Assembly: GCA_009763385.1 (NCBI GenBank)
Contig: VDCT01000868.1
Span: forward strand, 1 to 64,000
DNA from: Coix lacryma-jobi var. lacryma-jobi
Taxonomy: Eukaryota > Streptophyta > Magnoliopsida > Poales > Poaceae
DNA length: 64,000 nt
Direction: 5' to 3'
The notes below the pieces were generated by a model that saw only the letters and a list, made by a program, of their open reading frames with translations, was not told where the DNA came from and did not search any database. Of this stretch, positions 43,729 to 55,887 are shown one piece after another. A program made the position numbers and the translations under genes. How positions within the stretch are numbered: position 1 is the stretch's first letter; every line of letters begins with the position of its first letter.

Positions 43729-44414
43729 CTTCCGAACTTGCATTCTGACTTCATATGCATTTTGGAAGGAGATCTTGTGTTCAGGGGGAGTTTATGTGAA
43801 GGGAGTTGCTTCTCCGATACTTTTGGCTTGATAAGTGCATTTTCAACTAGGGGGAGAAATTTATGCAAATCATATGCCCCTGTGTTGATCAACTAAGGGG
43901 AGAATCATTTGTCCTAGTTGCTTGCATTTGTCAAGGGGAAGTTTGCTAGTTGTGTTGAGCCGTTGCCTCTGTCTTGAGGGACTAGCAAACGTTCCTAGCT
44001 TTTCATGAGCTTTCATAAGCTTTTTCATTGGCTTTCAATTGGTATCGTCTGGTGTGCTTTCCCATTTGGTTTGGGTTGATTTCCAATTGGTTCGGAGTGA
44101 TTTTCTTGCTAGTTGTGTTGAGCCTCTGTGCCTCTATCTTGAGGGACTAGCATTTTGCTTCTGTTGTCCTCCGATCTTCAATTGGTATCTGCTAGCGGTG
44201 TTGAGCCTGTTCTACCTCTTCTTGAAGGCTAGTTTTGCTTTGCTTGGTTGCGTCGAGCCGTTGCCCATGTTTGGGGACCAAGTTTTCGCTTCATCCACTT
44301 GACCTTCTTTGGCTTTTGTTAGGCTTTTGGGTCATTTGGTTGGGTTTCTCTTCTCACTCCTTCCTACCTCCTTCTTTATTCATGATTTGCTGTGGAGTTG
44401 ACAATGCACTCATC
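43729..44414 (+). other. 3' untranslated region of K with polypurine-like runs
   Basis: Several AGGGGGAG-type runs occur (near 43787, 43850, 43899 and 43935), a Sirevirus hallmark. No env-like frame is visible. The hairpin array at 43941-44282 fills the second half. Confidence 0.65.
43941..44282 (+). ncRNA. Array of covarying hairpin units before the 3' LTR (K)
   Basis: Four units have the same design as in element I, here on the plus strand. Outer stems are GTTTGCTAGT/ACTAGCAAAC (43941-43950 with 43981-43990), TGCTAGT/ACTAGCA (44107-44113 with 44146-44152), CTAGC/GCTAG (near 44192-44231) and CTTGGT/ACCAAG (ending 44282). Inner stems are CCTC/GAGG or CCCA/TGGG. Confidence 0.65.
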
Positions 44415-44424
44415 AAGGGGGAGA
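44415..44424 (+). other. Polypurine tract of K
   Basis: AAGGGGGAGA lies one base before the 3' LTR start TGCGGATAC. Confidence 0.85.
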
Positions 44425-44425
44425 T

Positions 44426-46326
44426 TGCGGATACATGGGTGTATGCCGAGTCTCTGTGATGAGTGATTGTCAACGGAGATGATGCGCATGTTCTTTGGCT
44501 TGTGTTGTGCAGGTGTCGAGCACGGAGACAGTGGTCGATGGCGGGTGAAGGTCAAGTTGCGACGTGCCGTGCCGACGGACCGGGCGCGATGAAGGATGGG
44601 CGTGCCGTGCGGCGGACGTGCCATGCCGATGTATCGGACGGTGAAGGGCGGACGTGGACTTGGACTGATGGACTGGAGGCCGGAGGATCAGCTGTGGTGG
44701 CTGGCAGCCTGCGACAGCGACAAGTGGAGAAGTGCGATCATGTCGGTGGAAGGGGTGCACAGGCGGTGCATCCCCTCTACGACGCCGGTTTGTTGGTAGA
44801 GCCCGAGAAAAAACCAACGGTGGACGGTTTCCAGGTTTGGGCCTCAAAACCTGGGTGCTGGGTTTCCAGGTTGAGCCACAAAACCTGGGCGTGGGCCGGT
44901 TTCCGAGTTTGGGCCTCAAAACTCGGGCGCTGCGGGTTTCCCGGTTTGGGCCTCAAAAAGGGGGGGGCTGATGGAAAGGCTGGTTTCCCGGTTTGGGCCA
45001 CAAAACCGGGGGTGCAGAGTGGTGGCGGCACGTGGCGGCGATCTGAAGGTTGCATGGAGGCGACGCGAGGAGACCGTGCGGGCGTGGCCGTCGGATCTAC
45101 CTACCACCAGCGGGTGGACCAGATTAGCCTTAGGGTTTTCCTGGCCCGCTCTGTAATTAGAGTAGAGAGGGGTAGAGTAGGAAATAGGCTTAGGCTAGGT
45201 TAGTATAAGTAGTCTAGGGGAGACACCCCTCCTCCCTATCTCAGTTAGCGCAGTCATTTGCTTCCTAGCACCTAGGGTTACCACTCTCCCATCCCCTGCT
45301 TTAGCTAGTTGAGATCCGGAGAGAGACTCCACTTTGTGTACTGTTGATTCGAGGAAGTGAGGAAGTGAGGCCGTATCCTCACCTTGGATTCCATCTCTTG
45401 GTGTCAATTCGTGTTTGATTTCATGTTCATCATGTTCTTCGCGGATTGCTTTGTGCCTTGAGTTTTCCGGTCGCTTGATCTTTGTGCTCGGTTCATCTTT
45501 TGCGATTCCGTTTGAACTGAGTTGTTCTAGATTGTGAGGCACTTCTCTCCACCGAAAGAAATCATCTCTAACCTCACGGTCTAGGAGATCGATCAAGTTT
45601 TAGTTTCGGGTCTCTTTTTCCTTCCCCCGAATTCCTTCGATTCACCGATTTGGAGTTAGGTTCGAGCCATGATCTCTTAGAGATAGCTCACTAACCTCCT
45701 TGTGACTCCTCAGATTGAATCCCAAGCCTAGAGCACTTGATTCGGAGGAGATCGGGTTGAATCGCCGGAGTTTCAGTGCAGTTTCGGGGTGACCGGACGC
45801 CGGTCACGACTTGACCGGACGCGTCCGGTGGTTGAACACTGTGCGAGGACTCACTGTCACTGACCGGACGCACTGAAGATGCAGTGACCGGACGCACAGG
45901 TTCCACTGTTCATCGCGTTTGTTTTGACCTAACCGGACGCTGGGTGAACGACCGGACGCTAGAGCTCAGTGTGTCCGGTCGAACACAGAGAGCTCCCAGA
46001 GACGGTTTCTGACGACCGGACGCGTCCGGTCCCTGCTGACCGGACGCAGGCAGAGTCCGGTCGATCCAGTTTTGCGCGTTTTCGTTCGCGGTTCGTTCGT
46101 TCTTGATCGGATTCGAGTTCCGTCTTTTGGTTGGGTTTCTAGGGTTTTCTAGTGTCCCGCTGTGCTACGTGGAGCATCCACCTACATCTAGGGTCGTGGA
46201 CATTAGCAAGCTCTAGGATTCACTTTTGGGGTTGAGTTTGGGCAAGTGGCATCTAGTTTCCGAAAGGAAATATTGAAGCTCCCATTCACCCCTCTGGTCG
46301 CTTTCGGGTAGCTTCTCGGTCCTTCA
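44426..46326 (+). repeat. 3' LTR of K
   Basis: It is 1901 bp, TGCGGATACATGG to GGTCCTTCA. The hairpin array is at 44831-45010, with one unit's arm degraded near 44950. The palindrome array is at about 45791-46060. It is followed by the target duplication GGAAC. Confidence 0.92.
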
Positions 46327-46331
46327 GGAAC

Positions 46332-49300
46332 GACCCTAATCCCATGGCCCACGTGTCCCTGTCAACCTCTGACAGCCGAACCATGTTCCATGTGATTAAG
46401 ACCTGTTCGCCACTGGGCTACATCAGTGCCCAATGTCCGCAGGATCATCTCACAATTCAGTTACAGCATTGCATACTTTTACAAATAACATCGGAATAAA
46501 GAGCGGAAGACTTAAATAACAATAGTTTTACAAAGCAGGGTTCCAAATAGAAATTAAGGTGTAGTTATTACAAACCAAGTTCTGATAATAGAGATAGACA
46601 TAGGCAACATAGTGGAGAACAGCAAAGATACTTATAATCACCCAGCCCGAGGGTGTACAACTATTCTTCGGCCTCATCGGCCTCTTCCTGGACGATGGTC
46701 ACGCAGCAGGGTGCAAGACACATCGGGGATTCTGTCATACCTGCAGCATGGGTAACAAACCCTGAGTACTGGGGTACTCAACAAGACTTACCCGGCTAAA
46801 GAAAAAGGGAGAAGACTCAGGAATGAGAGGCTTAGGGTAGTCAAGGTAGGGCTTAAGCAAGATCAAGTATTTTGCAGAAAAGCATTTTTGTAAATCTTAT
46901 TTTATTTGGAAAGATTCAGTATTCCTCAATTCTTCATCGTTCATGATTCATTTTACATTTCAAAACATTCCTAGTTGAGAACCACTCTCCGTTGACAGTC
47001 AGTGACCAAGTCTCCATAACCGAGGAGCAACGTTAATCTGGATAAATAATACTCAGCTGAGGATCCCTATCCACACTGCATATGTAGCACCCAGGCTTGC
47101 ATATGCCAACTCGTCTACCACGATTCCTCCAAGATTGGGCCCGGTCCTACGCCACCCGGAAGTACAGTACACCACTCTTATCTAGGTACGACGACCACGT
47201 GGGTACATGCTACTTCCGCCATCTCTCCACTCCCAGTGCGTGGTTGTCGGTCCAATAAAGGATTCCTCGGAGCCAGAGCTTTCCGAAGTATGTGAATAGT
47301 TACAAGTCTTGACCAGCAGGCCCCCATATGGATGGTCCCTACATTTTTCCGCCAGCGACAAGCACCTCGGGACTCTAACCCAAGAGTACAGGTCCTGTCG
47401 GTTTTTCAACCCTGTCCCGGTCGGTGTCAACTGTTGAGTCCCGGACTACAACATGACGGCACCGTACGCGCGGACAACCTCTTCTCGACAATGACCACAT
47501 GCTAGCTAGGCAAGCAGTCATCGATCGGGAAGTAAAGCCAAATTCCCATAAAGATTCTTTCAGTGATCATACTTTTGAAATTGGCATTTTTATTGCAAAG
47601 TCTAATTCAATGAGCATTGCTAAGCATTTTTCAAATACTTTTGAAAAGCAGGTATCGGGTGTATCAGTGGTCAAGGTGGATAATGCATCAGATAGGATAT
47701 CACTCAACTCCAATAAACCTAATGCAGAAGTTTACTCAAAAGCCTTTAAGGAAAACATTTTATAAATTCAAGGAAAGGGTTAAATGCACCGGGGCTTGCC
47801 TTGAAGAGCAAAGAGGGCAGGCTCGAGGGCGGCGGGGCAGTTGTCGGAGCTCGGGGTAGCCTCGGGGACAGGTTCGTCAGCGGCTGCCTCGATCTTGACG
47901 CCTTCTTCGGTGACTATACGAATGCAATGATGTATACACATGAGTATGCTAGCATGAACAATGTAACACAGGGCATACAACATGAACCTAATCACTTTTT
48001 TCTATTTTTCTTAATTATTTTAAAAAATCATTTTATGCAGTTGCTCCAAAAATTACCAAATTAATCACATAAGTTCATTATGGTGTAGATAGATGGCAAA
48101 ACAAATTTCATAATTTTTGGAGGTCATTAAGGTGCTCAAATAAAATCAGACATTAATTAACAAACGACACTATTTAACAATTAAAATAAATGCTCAAAAA
48201 TCAACTTGTTCCAAAACACTTCAAAATTTCACCCAGAGACTAAACATAGTATAGGAAGTTCACAAAAATTTATCTTATGATTTTTGGAGTTATAAATGAT
48301 TTTCTAAAAATCCAAAACCATCCATTTATTAATTAAAAGAGGAATTTTTCATTTTCAAATTTTTGCAGAAAAGTCAAGTTTTATATTTTTCTAAAATACT
48401 TCAAGGTGTAAAGAGTCTACCGTGAATTTTTCAGAATTTTTGGAACAACACAGAAAATCACACAAAAAGATGAAATTCGAACACTATTCAAATCAAACTG
48501 AAAAAGAAAATCGCACTGTTCATCGTCTTCCTCACGCCGGCGGTCACCCCGCGGCGGCGCGATGGCGTTCCGGCCACGGCAGAGGCGCTCGGGCGAAACC
48601 AAGGGCATGGGGAGGTCAGGAGCTCACCGGCAGTCGATAACGCGCGGTGGCGAGGCGAGGGACGGCCGGAGCTAGGAGGTCGACGGAGCGGGGGTCGTCG
48701 GCGGGGGCAGAACCGCGTCGCGATGGCGTTCCGGCGTTCCTGAGCACCACAAGGGATCATCGAGGCACGGTTAGACGCGCAAGGATGCGAGGAAGAAGGA
48801 ACATAGGTCGGGGAAGGAAGATCACGACGGGGAATGGGGATTTCCCAAATCCGTGCTTACCGGCGTTTCGCCGGAATCCGAGCAGATGAGGTTACGCCGG
48901 GCAATAGGGGCGGCGGAGGTAAAATTGAGGAGGGGAAAAGCTTCGCAAGAACACGGCGGAGCTTCTGAGCTAGGTGGTTGGGTGGGGAGGCTCAGGACTG
49001 GTGTGTGTCGACGGTGGCGGAGGCGGGTGAGGGTTCCGGCTCACCGGCGGTGGGTTTTATAGGCGTGCTCGAGGGTGATGAATAAGCGTCGCGCACAGGC
49101 GGATAAGCTTGGCGGAGGCGTGCGCACTCGATTGCGCGCTGGCGAAAGGGCTGGCGTGCGTGCAGGGGACGGGCGTGAGCTCGCCGGCGTTGAACACGCG
49201 GCGGTGACTCACTGGGCACTGTGGGGGACGGGGCAAGGTCAGCGCTCGGCGCGTGTGGGCGCGAAATCATCACGGTATCAGCGGCGGCAGGTCGGGGGCA

Positions 49301-50192
49301 GGCGAATGGCGGCCGAGCGCGTGGCGCGCGCAGCGCCGGCGACCGGGCCATGGCCGGGCCCCCCCCCCCTACGCGAGGTAGGAGATGAACAGGGTAGGCT
49401 AGGGTTTGACTTTTTGAACTGATTTCTGTTTTGCAAATTACTTCCAAAATTTGAACTGGGCAGCAAAAACTCAAAACATCAAAGTTGTTCAGAAAAAAGA
49501 GATCTACAACTTTGTCAATATGAACATTTTCAAAATCCAAATAGTTTTTGAACCACATTTGAAATCAGAAAAGGGAACACTTTGGGATTTGAATAAATTC
49601 AAAATTACTTTTGATTTTACATTGAAAGTTGGAAATCTGCAAACATGAAAGTTGTTCCTTTTTTCAAAACCTACAACTTTGCTAATATACACTTTTTCTG
49701 AAACTCATTAGTTTTTAAAATTTTGAAAACTGAAAAGGGGACAAAACTGGAATTTGAATGAATTTGGATTACTTCAAACTTTGTACAGAAACTTGAAAAT
49801 TTGTAAATACCAAAGTTGTTCCTTGACAAGATCTGCAACTTTGCTTTTTGGACCAAGTCCAAATTTTGAATAGTTTTTGAAGTATTAAAAGAGGGGTAAA
49901 AACCAGGGTTTGGAACTAGGACTTTTCAAAAGGGATTTGAAATCTGTTTTGCTTTTGGGTTTTGAACAACACAAAAGCTTCAAGACACAAAACTGAACAA
50001 GAATAAATCAAGGCTAGGCACAGAGGTGAAATTACCATTTTTGCCCTTATAGGAAGATTTGGGCTTTAGGGTTTTAGAAAAGAGATTGCTACACAAGTAC
50101 TAAGCAAACATAAATGCAAGGCAAGAATGATTAATGACTAATGATGATGACATGTCAGGTTAATTACATCTTAAACACCAGAGGTGTTACTG
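46332..50192 (-). repeat. 3' LTR of chromovirus L (main part)
   Basis: With the 11 bp at 36528-36538 this makes about 3.87 kb. The inner edge reads AGTAACACC on the minus strand instead of TGTAACACC, a change of the terminal base. A TATA box is at 49055-49061. The sequence is closely similar to 55903-59765. Confidence 0.9.
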
Positions 50193-50207
50193 CCTTCCCC
50201 CCTAAAA
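50193..50207 (-). other. Polypurine tract of L
   Basis: The minus strand reads TTTTAGGGGGGAAGGC directly before the 3' LTR. Confidence 0.75.
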
Positions 50208-50261
50208 GAAATCTCGCCCCGAGATTCCACGTCTTAAGAAGGAAAAGGCAAAACCTTACAT

Positions 50262-53200
50262 CTACAGAGTATCGAGAAAGTCGGGATAGTTCTTTGCTAA
50301 GAAGTCTTCAGATTCCCAAGTGGCTTCTTCTTCAGAGTGTTGGTTCCACTGGATCTTGTACCATCTCATGGTAGTCCTTCGGGTAACACGGTCCTTGAAT
50401 CCAACACACGAACTGGATACTCAGAGATGACATATCAGGTTCTAACTCAACACCTTCAACATCTACCACATGTTCGGGCACTCGGAGACACTTCTTGAGT
50501 TGGGAGACGTGAAACACATTATGAACTGCTGAAAGATGATCGGGCAACCTTAGCTTATAAGCTACCTTGCCATAACATTCCAGAATCTCAAAGGGACCAA
50601 TATAGCGAGGTGCTAACTTCCCTTTAACTCCAAAACGAGTGACTCCTTTGGTGGGTGAGACTTTCAGGTACACATAATCTCCGATTTGAAACTTCAGAGG
50701 TCGACGTCTTTTGTCAGCATAGCTCTTTTGTCGAGATTGCGCAATTTCATATTCTCTTGTATTTGCTTGACCTTTTCTTCCATATCTTTCACTAGGTCGA
50801 CTCCAAAGAATTCCTTTCTCTGGGTTCAGACCAACTGAGGGGTGTATGACAACGGCGGCCGTACAGTGCTTCAAAGGGTGCCATTTTGATGCTCTCTTGG
50901 TAACTGTTATTATATGAGAACTCTGCCAAGGGCAAACAGTCATCCCAAGTATCTGCGAAGGTGAGCACACATGCTCTCAACATATCCTCTAACACTTGGT
51001 TGACTCGCTCAGTTTGTCCATCTGTTTGTGGATGATATGTTGTACTATGCAAGAGCTTGGTTCCAAGTGAGGCATGGAACGCTTTCCAGAACTTTGCGAC
51101 AAACTGTGGTACCACGATCAGAGATAATGGTTTTGGGTATACCATGGAGTTTTACTATGTTGTTCTTGTACAAAGTGGCATAATGGGGACGGTGTAACTG
51201 GTCTTCACTGGCAGGAAGTGAGCTTGCTTAGTGAGGCGATCCACGATCACCCATATGGAATCAAAACCTCTTGATGTCTTGGTAGACCATTGATAAAATC
51301 CATACTGATATCGTCCCATTTCCAAGCAGGTACAGATAAAGGTTGCAATTCTCCTCCGGGCCTCATGTGCACGGCTTTGACTTTCTGGCAGGTATCGCAC
51401 TGAGCGACATACCGGGCGATCTCAATCTTCATCTTTGTCCACCAGAATTTCTGCTTCAAATCCTGGTACATTTTGTTGCTGCCGGGGTGGATGGAGAATC
51501 TAGTCAAGTGTGCTTCATCAAGGATTAACTTTCTTAACTCAGGCACTTTAGGAACTACTAACCGATTCTTAAACCATACTACTCCTGCATCATCAATCCT
51601 GAAACAATCAGCCTTTCCGGATTGGACCTTTTCGATGATGTGCTTGATTCCAGGGTTATCTTTTGTGCAGCGATGATCTGCTCTCTGATAGGGGGGGTTT
51701 CTATTCTGATATTACTCAGAGTTCCTTGCGGAATCATTTCAATATTCAACTTTTCCAGCTCATAACACAAAGAAGAATCATAGGGTTTCTTCATCAGACA
51801 GTTGCAAAGACTTGCGACTGAGTGCATCGGCGACCACATTCGCCTTACCCGGATGGTAATGCACTTCAAGATCATAGTCCTTAATTAACTCAAGCCATCT
51901 TCTCTGTCTCATATTCAGCTCTTCTTGAGTGAAGATATACTTCAGGCTTTTGTGATCAGTGTACACATTACAGGTACTGCCCAACAGATAATGACGCCAG
52001 ATCTTCAAGGCATGCACTACTGCTGCTAACTCGAGATCATGAGTTGGATAATTCTCTTCATGTTGCTTAAGCTGTCGGGAGGCATATGCGATCACTCGAC
52101 CTTCTTGCATCAAAACACAGCCCAAACCAGTACCAGATGCATCACAGTAGACATCAAAGGGCTTCTCGATGTTCGGCTGGGCTAGCACTGGTGATGTAGT
52201 TAACAGTTTCTTCAGAGTTTGAAAGGCTTGCTCACAGGCTGGTGACCAGACAAACTTCACAGAATTCTTTACTAACTCAGTGATAGGCTTGGCGATTCTT
52301 GAGAAATCTGGGATGAATCGACGATAATATCCTGCCATTCCCATAAAGCTGCGGACTTGAATGAACAGTGGTAGGTGGCTTCCAATCCAGAATGTCTGCC
52401 ACTTTACCAGGGTCAACTGACACACCTTCAGCGGATAGGACATGAACAAGAAACTGTATCTGATCTAACCAGAACTCACATTTACTGAACTTGGCATACA
52501 GCTGATGTTCTCTGAGACGGGATAGAACGATACGTAGATGCTCGGCGTGATCTTCAGGGGTTTTGAGTAGACAAGGATGTCGTCAATGAACACGACCAAC
52601 GACGAATTTATCAAGCTCTGGCATGAACACAGAGTTCATGAGGTACATGAAATGAGCGGGGGCATTGGTCAGACGAAGGACATGACCAAGTACTCATATA
52701 GGCCGTATCTGGTGGTGAAAGCTGTTTTAGGAATATCTTCAGGACGAATCTTTATTTGGTGGTAGCCAGATCTGAGATCGATCTTGGAGAATACTTTGGC
52801 TCCAGCTAACTGGTTCAAAGAGAAGATCAATACGAGGCAAAGGATATTTATTTTTTTGATGGTGTCCTTCATTGAGTGGGCGATAATCAATGCACATTCT
52901 GAGAGTCTTGTCTTTCTTCTTTACAAAGATTGGCAGGACAGCCCCAGGAGACGAGCTTGGGCGAATGAAACCCTTGTCCAACAAATCTTGTAATTGGATT
53001 TTAGCTCTGCCAACTCTCTGGGAGGCATTCGATAAGCTCTGCGGGATATGGAGCAGTCCCGGGCTTTAGCTCTATGGCAAACTCGACATCAGGTCAGGAG
53101 GCAGACAGGCAAATCCTCAGGAAAAACATCAGGGATTCAGCAGACCACGGGGAATGTCTCTGGTTCCCAAACATAGTGGTATTTATTTGAGTGGCTGCTG

Positions 53201-53660
53201 GTTTTTGAGGTATTGGAGTTTTGGAGAAGGAGTTTGGCGGTACTGTTAGGAATATCCACTCTCACAACTCTATTCAGGATGTCGATCATGGCTTTATACT
53301 GACACATCCAATTCATGCCTAGGATGACATCTATCTCCTGATCACGAAGCACTATCATGGTGGTGGGAAATACATGTTCCCCAACATTACTGGTATACTG
53401 CGAACCACTTCCTTAGTACTTATACGCCCTCCAGGCGAAAATATGCAGAAATTTCTTTTAAATCCTCAATTGATATCTCATGCTTGATGACAAAAGTACG
53501 ACTGATGAAGGAATGCGATGCACCAGAATCAAACAACACAACTGCAGGGTGATTGGCAACAGGAAACCTACCGATCATGACGGGTTCTCCTTCTGGGATG
53601 TCGCCGACAGTGGTGTAGTAGACTTGCCCGGCTTCTTGACAATCCTGCCTTTCTGGGCAT
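50262..53660 (-). pseudogene. pol: Chromovirus pol (copy L): protease, reverse transcriptase, RNase H, integrase, chromodomain
   Basis: On the minus strand in order: protease site VVLFDSGASHSFIS (about 53540); reverse transcriptase with IDYRPLNE, FSKIDLRSGYHQIKI and a frameshifted FIDD-type active site (53010-52560); connection and RNase H (52370-51800) with YCDASGTGLGCVLMQ, YTDHKSLKYI and HYHPGKANVVADALSRK; integrase (51546-50900) with HPGSNKMYQDLKQKFWW, CDTCQKVK and YHPQTDGQTERVNQ; chromodomain near the end (about 50420-50270), stop TAG at 50262-50264. Several frameshifts separate the parts, including one shared with G near the middle of integrase. Confidence 0.88.
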
Positions 53661-54719
53661 GTTGCTGCTGGGCACGGTGCTGCTGCTGTTGCTGAATCCT
53701 CCAGGATTCTTCTGAGTATTCTGGGCATACCTCTTGGGCTTTGGGCACTCACGAGACCAGTGACCAAGCTGGCGCAGTTGTAGCAGGGATGGTTGTAGGC
53801 TGTTTGTGGAGTGGTGAATATGAACACCTGGGGGCGTTCGGCTGTGTGGCACTCTGCTGGTTGGCATTATGGGTGGTGGCCGCGGTACGGACGACCACTG
53901 CTGGTTGGGTAAGGTAGGCGATTTTGGTGGTGACTGGGGTGGTATATGATCTTCTGGCGCTTGTGGCCGCCAGAGAAACTGCTAGATCCTGCTTTCTTCT
54001 TCTTCTTTTCCTCTTGATATAACGGTTGCTTTCTTCATATGCAACAGCACGATCCACGACATCATGATATGAACCGGTCAGGTTATTGGACAGACTTCTG
54101 CGGATCTTAGGATGCAGACCTCTAAGGAAACAATCCTCTTCTTTTCATCTGTGTTGACATATTCTGAGGCATACTGGCTAAGATGGTTGAACTGACCCAC
54201 ATACTGCATCACTGTGGAGTCCTTCTGCTGTAGTGCCAGAAACTGATCAAGCTTCATCTTCATTAATCCCGAAGGGATGTGATGTGCACTGGAAAGCGGT
54301 ACGGAACTCTTCCCAGGTCAACTGATGACCCTCTGGCTGGGCAGCCAACAGATTGGCATACCAAGCGCTTGCTGGACCACGAAGCTGCTGGGAAGCGAAC
54401 CGGGGTTTCTGGATGTCGGTGCAGTGGAGAACACCGAACTTCTGCTCCATAGTGCGGAGCCAATCATCAGCTTCCAGGGGTTCGTCGGCCTGGTAAAGAC
54501 CGGTGGACGGGTCTCGGTGAATCCACATATGTACTCTCATGGTTGTTGTCGCGGCGACCATGGTGACCATTGTTCTGCTGGCACTTGGTTTGAGCCATCA
54601 GGTTAGCAGCGGCTGCCAAAGCTGCAATGGCATCTGCCAGGGTAGCAGGAACAGGTGGAGGTTTGGAAGGTTGGCACACCATCAGAACCTCCAGCTCCAG
54701 TGCGAGTGTTCACAGGCAT
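53661..54719 (-). pseudogene. gag: Chromovirus gag (copy L)
   Basis: The start ATG at 54719 (MPVNTRTGAG) lies about 270 nt after ORF0. The capsid region (54540-54080) includes ADDWLRTMEQKFGVLHC and WYANLLAAQPEGHQLTWEEF, followed by YVGQFNHLSQYASEYV. A basic stretch and a zinc knuckle (CYNC with a frame-shifted GHWSRECPKPKRY) lie near 53780-53730. This is the usual Retrotrans_gag arrangement. Frameshifts occur near 54660, 54250 and 53750. Confidence 0.85.
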
Positions 54720-54991
54720 CTGTTAATCAATTTGGAACTTAGCATTCATAGATAGAGTTCTGGAAAACAACAGACTGATAGCTTCTTCTGATACAAAGGC
54801 TAATAGATTGATAAAGATCTCTGACAGATACAACTGACCGATAAGGGAAAAAGGTACGAAAAGAAAGATACAGACTGACTTAACAAAGACAGACTAACGC
54901 TCCCAAACCTAGACTAAGGTTCTAGGTAAGCAGGTGGTAAACACATGGGAAGTCCATCTACTAAAGACGGGTCTAGTCTCATTGATGATGA

Positions 54992-55578
54992 TCATTCTTG
55001 GTCGTCGTCTTCTTCTTCGAGGATGAGCTCAGGCTCTTCCTCCTCGTCCTCGTCTTCAGCGTGGACGTCCACGGTAGGTTCAATTTCCTCGTCCACGTCT
55101 GGCTCTTGTTCCACATCGGGTTCTTCTCACTACTCCGTCCTCGGGTCTTCCATAACCGGGGGTAACAAGGGGTGGAGTTGATCATACAGGCTGATGCACT
55201 TCCTCATGAAGCATATCATTGAACTGTTCAATCTGAGCTGTGTACTGCTGCAGTCCGTGGAGCTCGGCTCTGGTGACGTCCGCGCGGATCCAAGCATCAT
55301 TGCGCTGCTCGATAGCGCGAACCGTGTTCTGGTTGGCCTGCTCCAGGGAGCTCGTGCCTCATAAAACTCCAGGCGTGAGTGGTAGAAGTCATGCTCCAAG
55401 TTCTTCAGCTCAGCTTCAGATTCTTGATTTCCTCCTTCAGGTTCTTGCGGGTGCGGCAGGGAAAGCGACGACCATTGGAAGATTCGGCAGTCTCTTCTCC
55501 AGCGCGTGGTGCCAGCTGGTGGCGCGGCACGCCATTGGGTCCAGTCGACTTGCGAGCAGTCAGCTTGATACGGGCCAT
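54992..55578 (-). pseudogene. ORF0 of chromovirus L: histone H3-tail-like N-terminus, coiled coil, acidic C-terminus
   Basis: The ATG at 55578 lies about 310 nt after the primer site and upstream of gag. The first residues, MARIKLTARKSTG, match 11 of 13 residues of the histone H3 N-terminus including its start Met, in exact register for R2, K4, T6, A7, R8, K9, S10 and T11. PR.QLA follows, as in H3 16-21, with one inserted residue. The H3-like frame runs 57 residues to a TGA near 55405. A neighbouring frame continues with charged LKNLEHDFYHSRLEFYEAR. The last 40 or so codons, up to the stop at 54992, are mostly Glu and Asp (EDEDEEEEPELILEEEDDDQE-like). There is no histone fold. An extra ORF before gag is known in some rice chromoviruses; I cannot say whether this H3 likeness has been reported. 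Confidence 0.72.
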
Positions 55579-55887
55579 GTCTGGACAAGATTAGATGATG
55601 AGGAGCAGAAGGCTAGCAAGAAAAGGTAAAGGCATTCTACCAAACGAACTTAGAGAGGAAGTTAACTTAAGTGATTATGACATGATCATGAATCGTTCCT
55701 ACGGAACAAAGCAATGCAATAAAAAGGTACATAGGGCTTAAAACATGTTGTTTCACTAGCTAGTGTTGCCATATGAGAGACAAGATGAGAGAAGCAATTT
55801 GGGACCAAAATAGTCAAGTTAGTTTGTTTAGACTCAAAGGTCTTTTCAAGTTTTCGCAAAACAACACTTGCAACGTTAAAGTGAGAT

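Larger units (their letters stand above)
36539..46326 (+). mobile_element. Sirevirus K (Ty1/copia), complete but defective
   Basis: The element is 9788 bp with LTRs of 1908 and 1901 bp, a primer site, gag, partial pol, a 3' hairpin array and a polypurine tract. It is flanked by the 5-bp duplication GGAAC (36534-36538 and 46327-46331). The LTRs are very similar and differ mostly by small indels, so this is the youngest insertion of the nest. Pol lacks the end of reverse transcriptase and all of RNase H. Confidence 0.94.

Noticed and set aside
48420..49420. GC-rich ORFs of 60-190 codons in the L LTRs
   Set aside because: They overlap on both strands, differ between the two LTRs through indels and surround the promoter; no domain is recognisable.
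54992..55578. A host histone H3 gene or pseudogene
   Set aside because: Only the N-terminal tail is H3-like; the histone fold is absent and the ORF lies precisely between the primer site and gag of a complete element.
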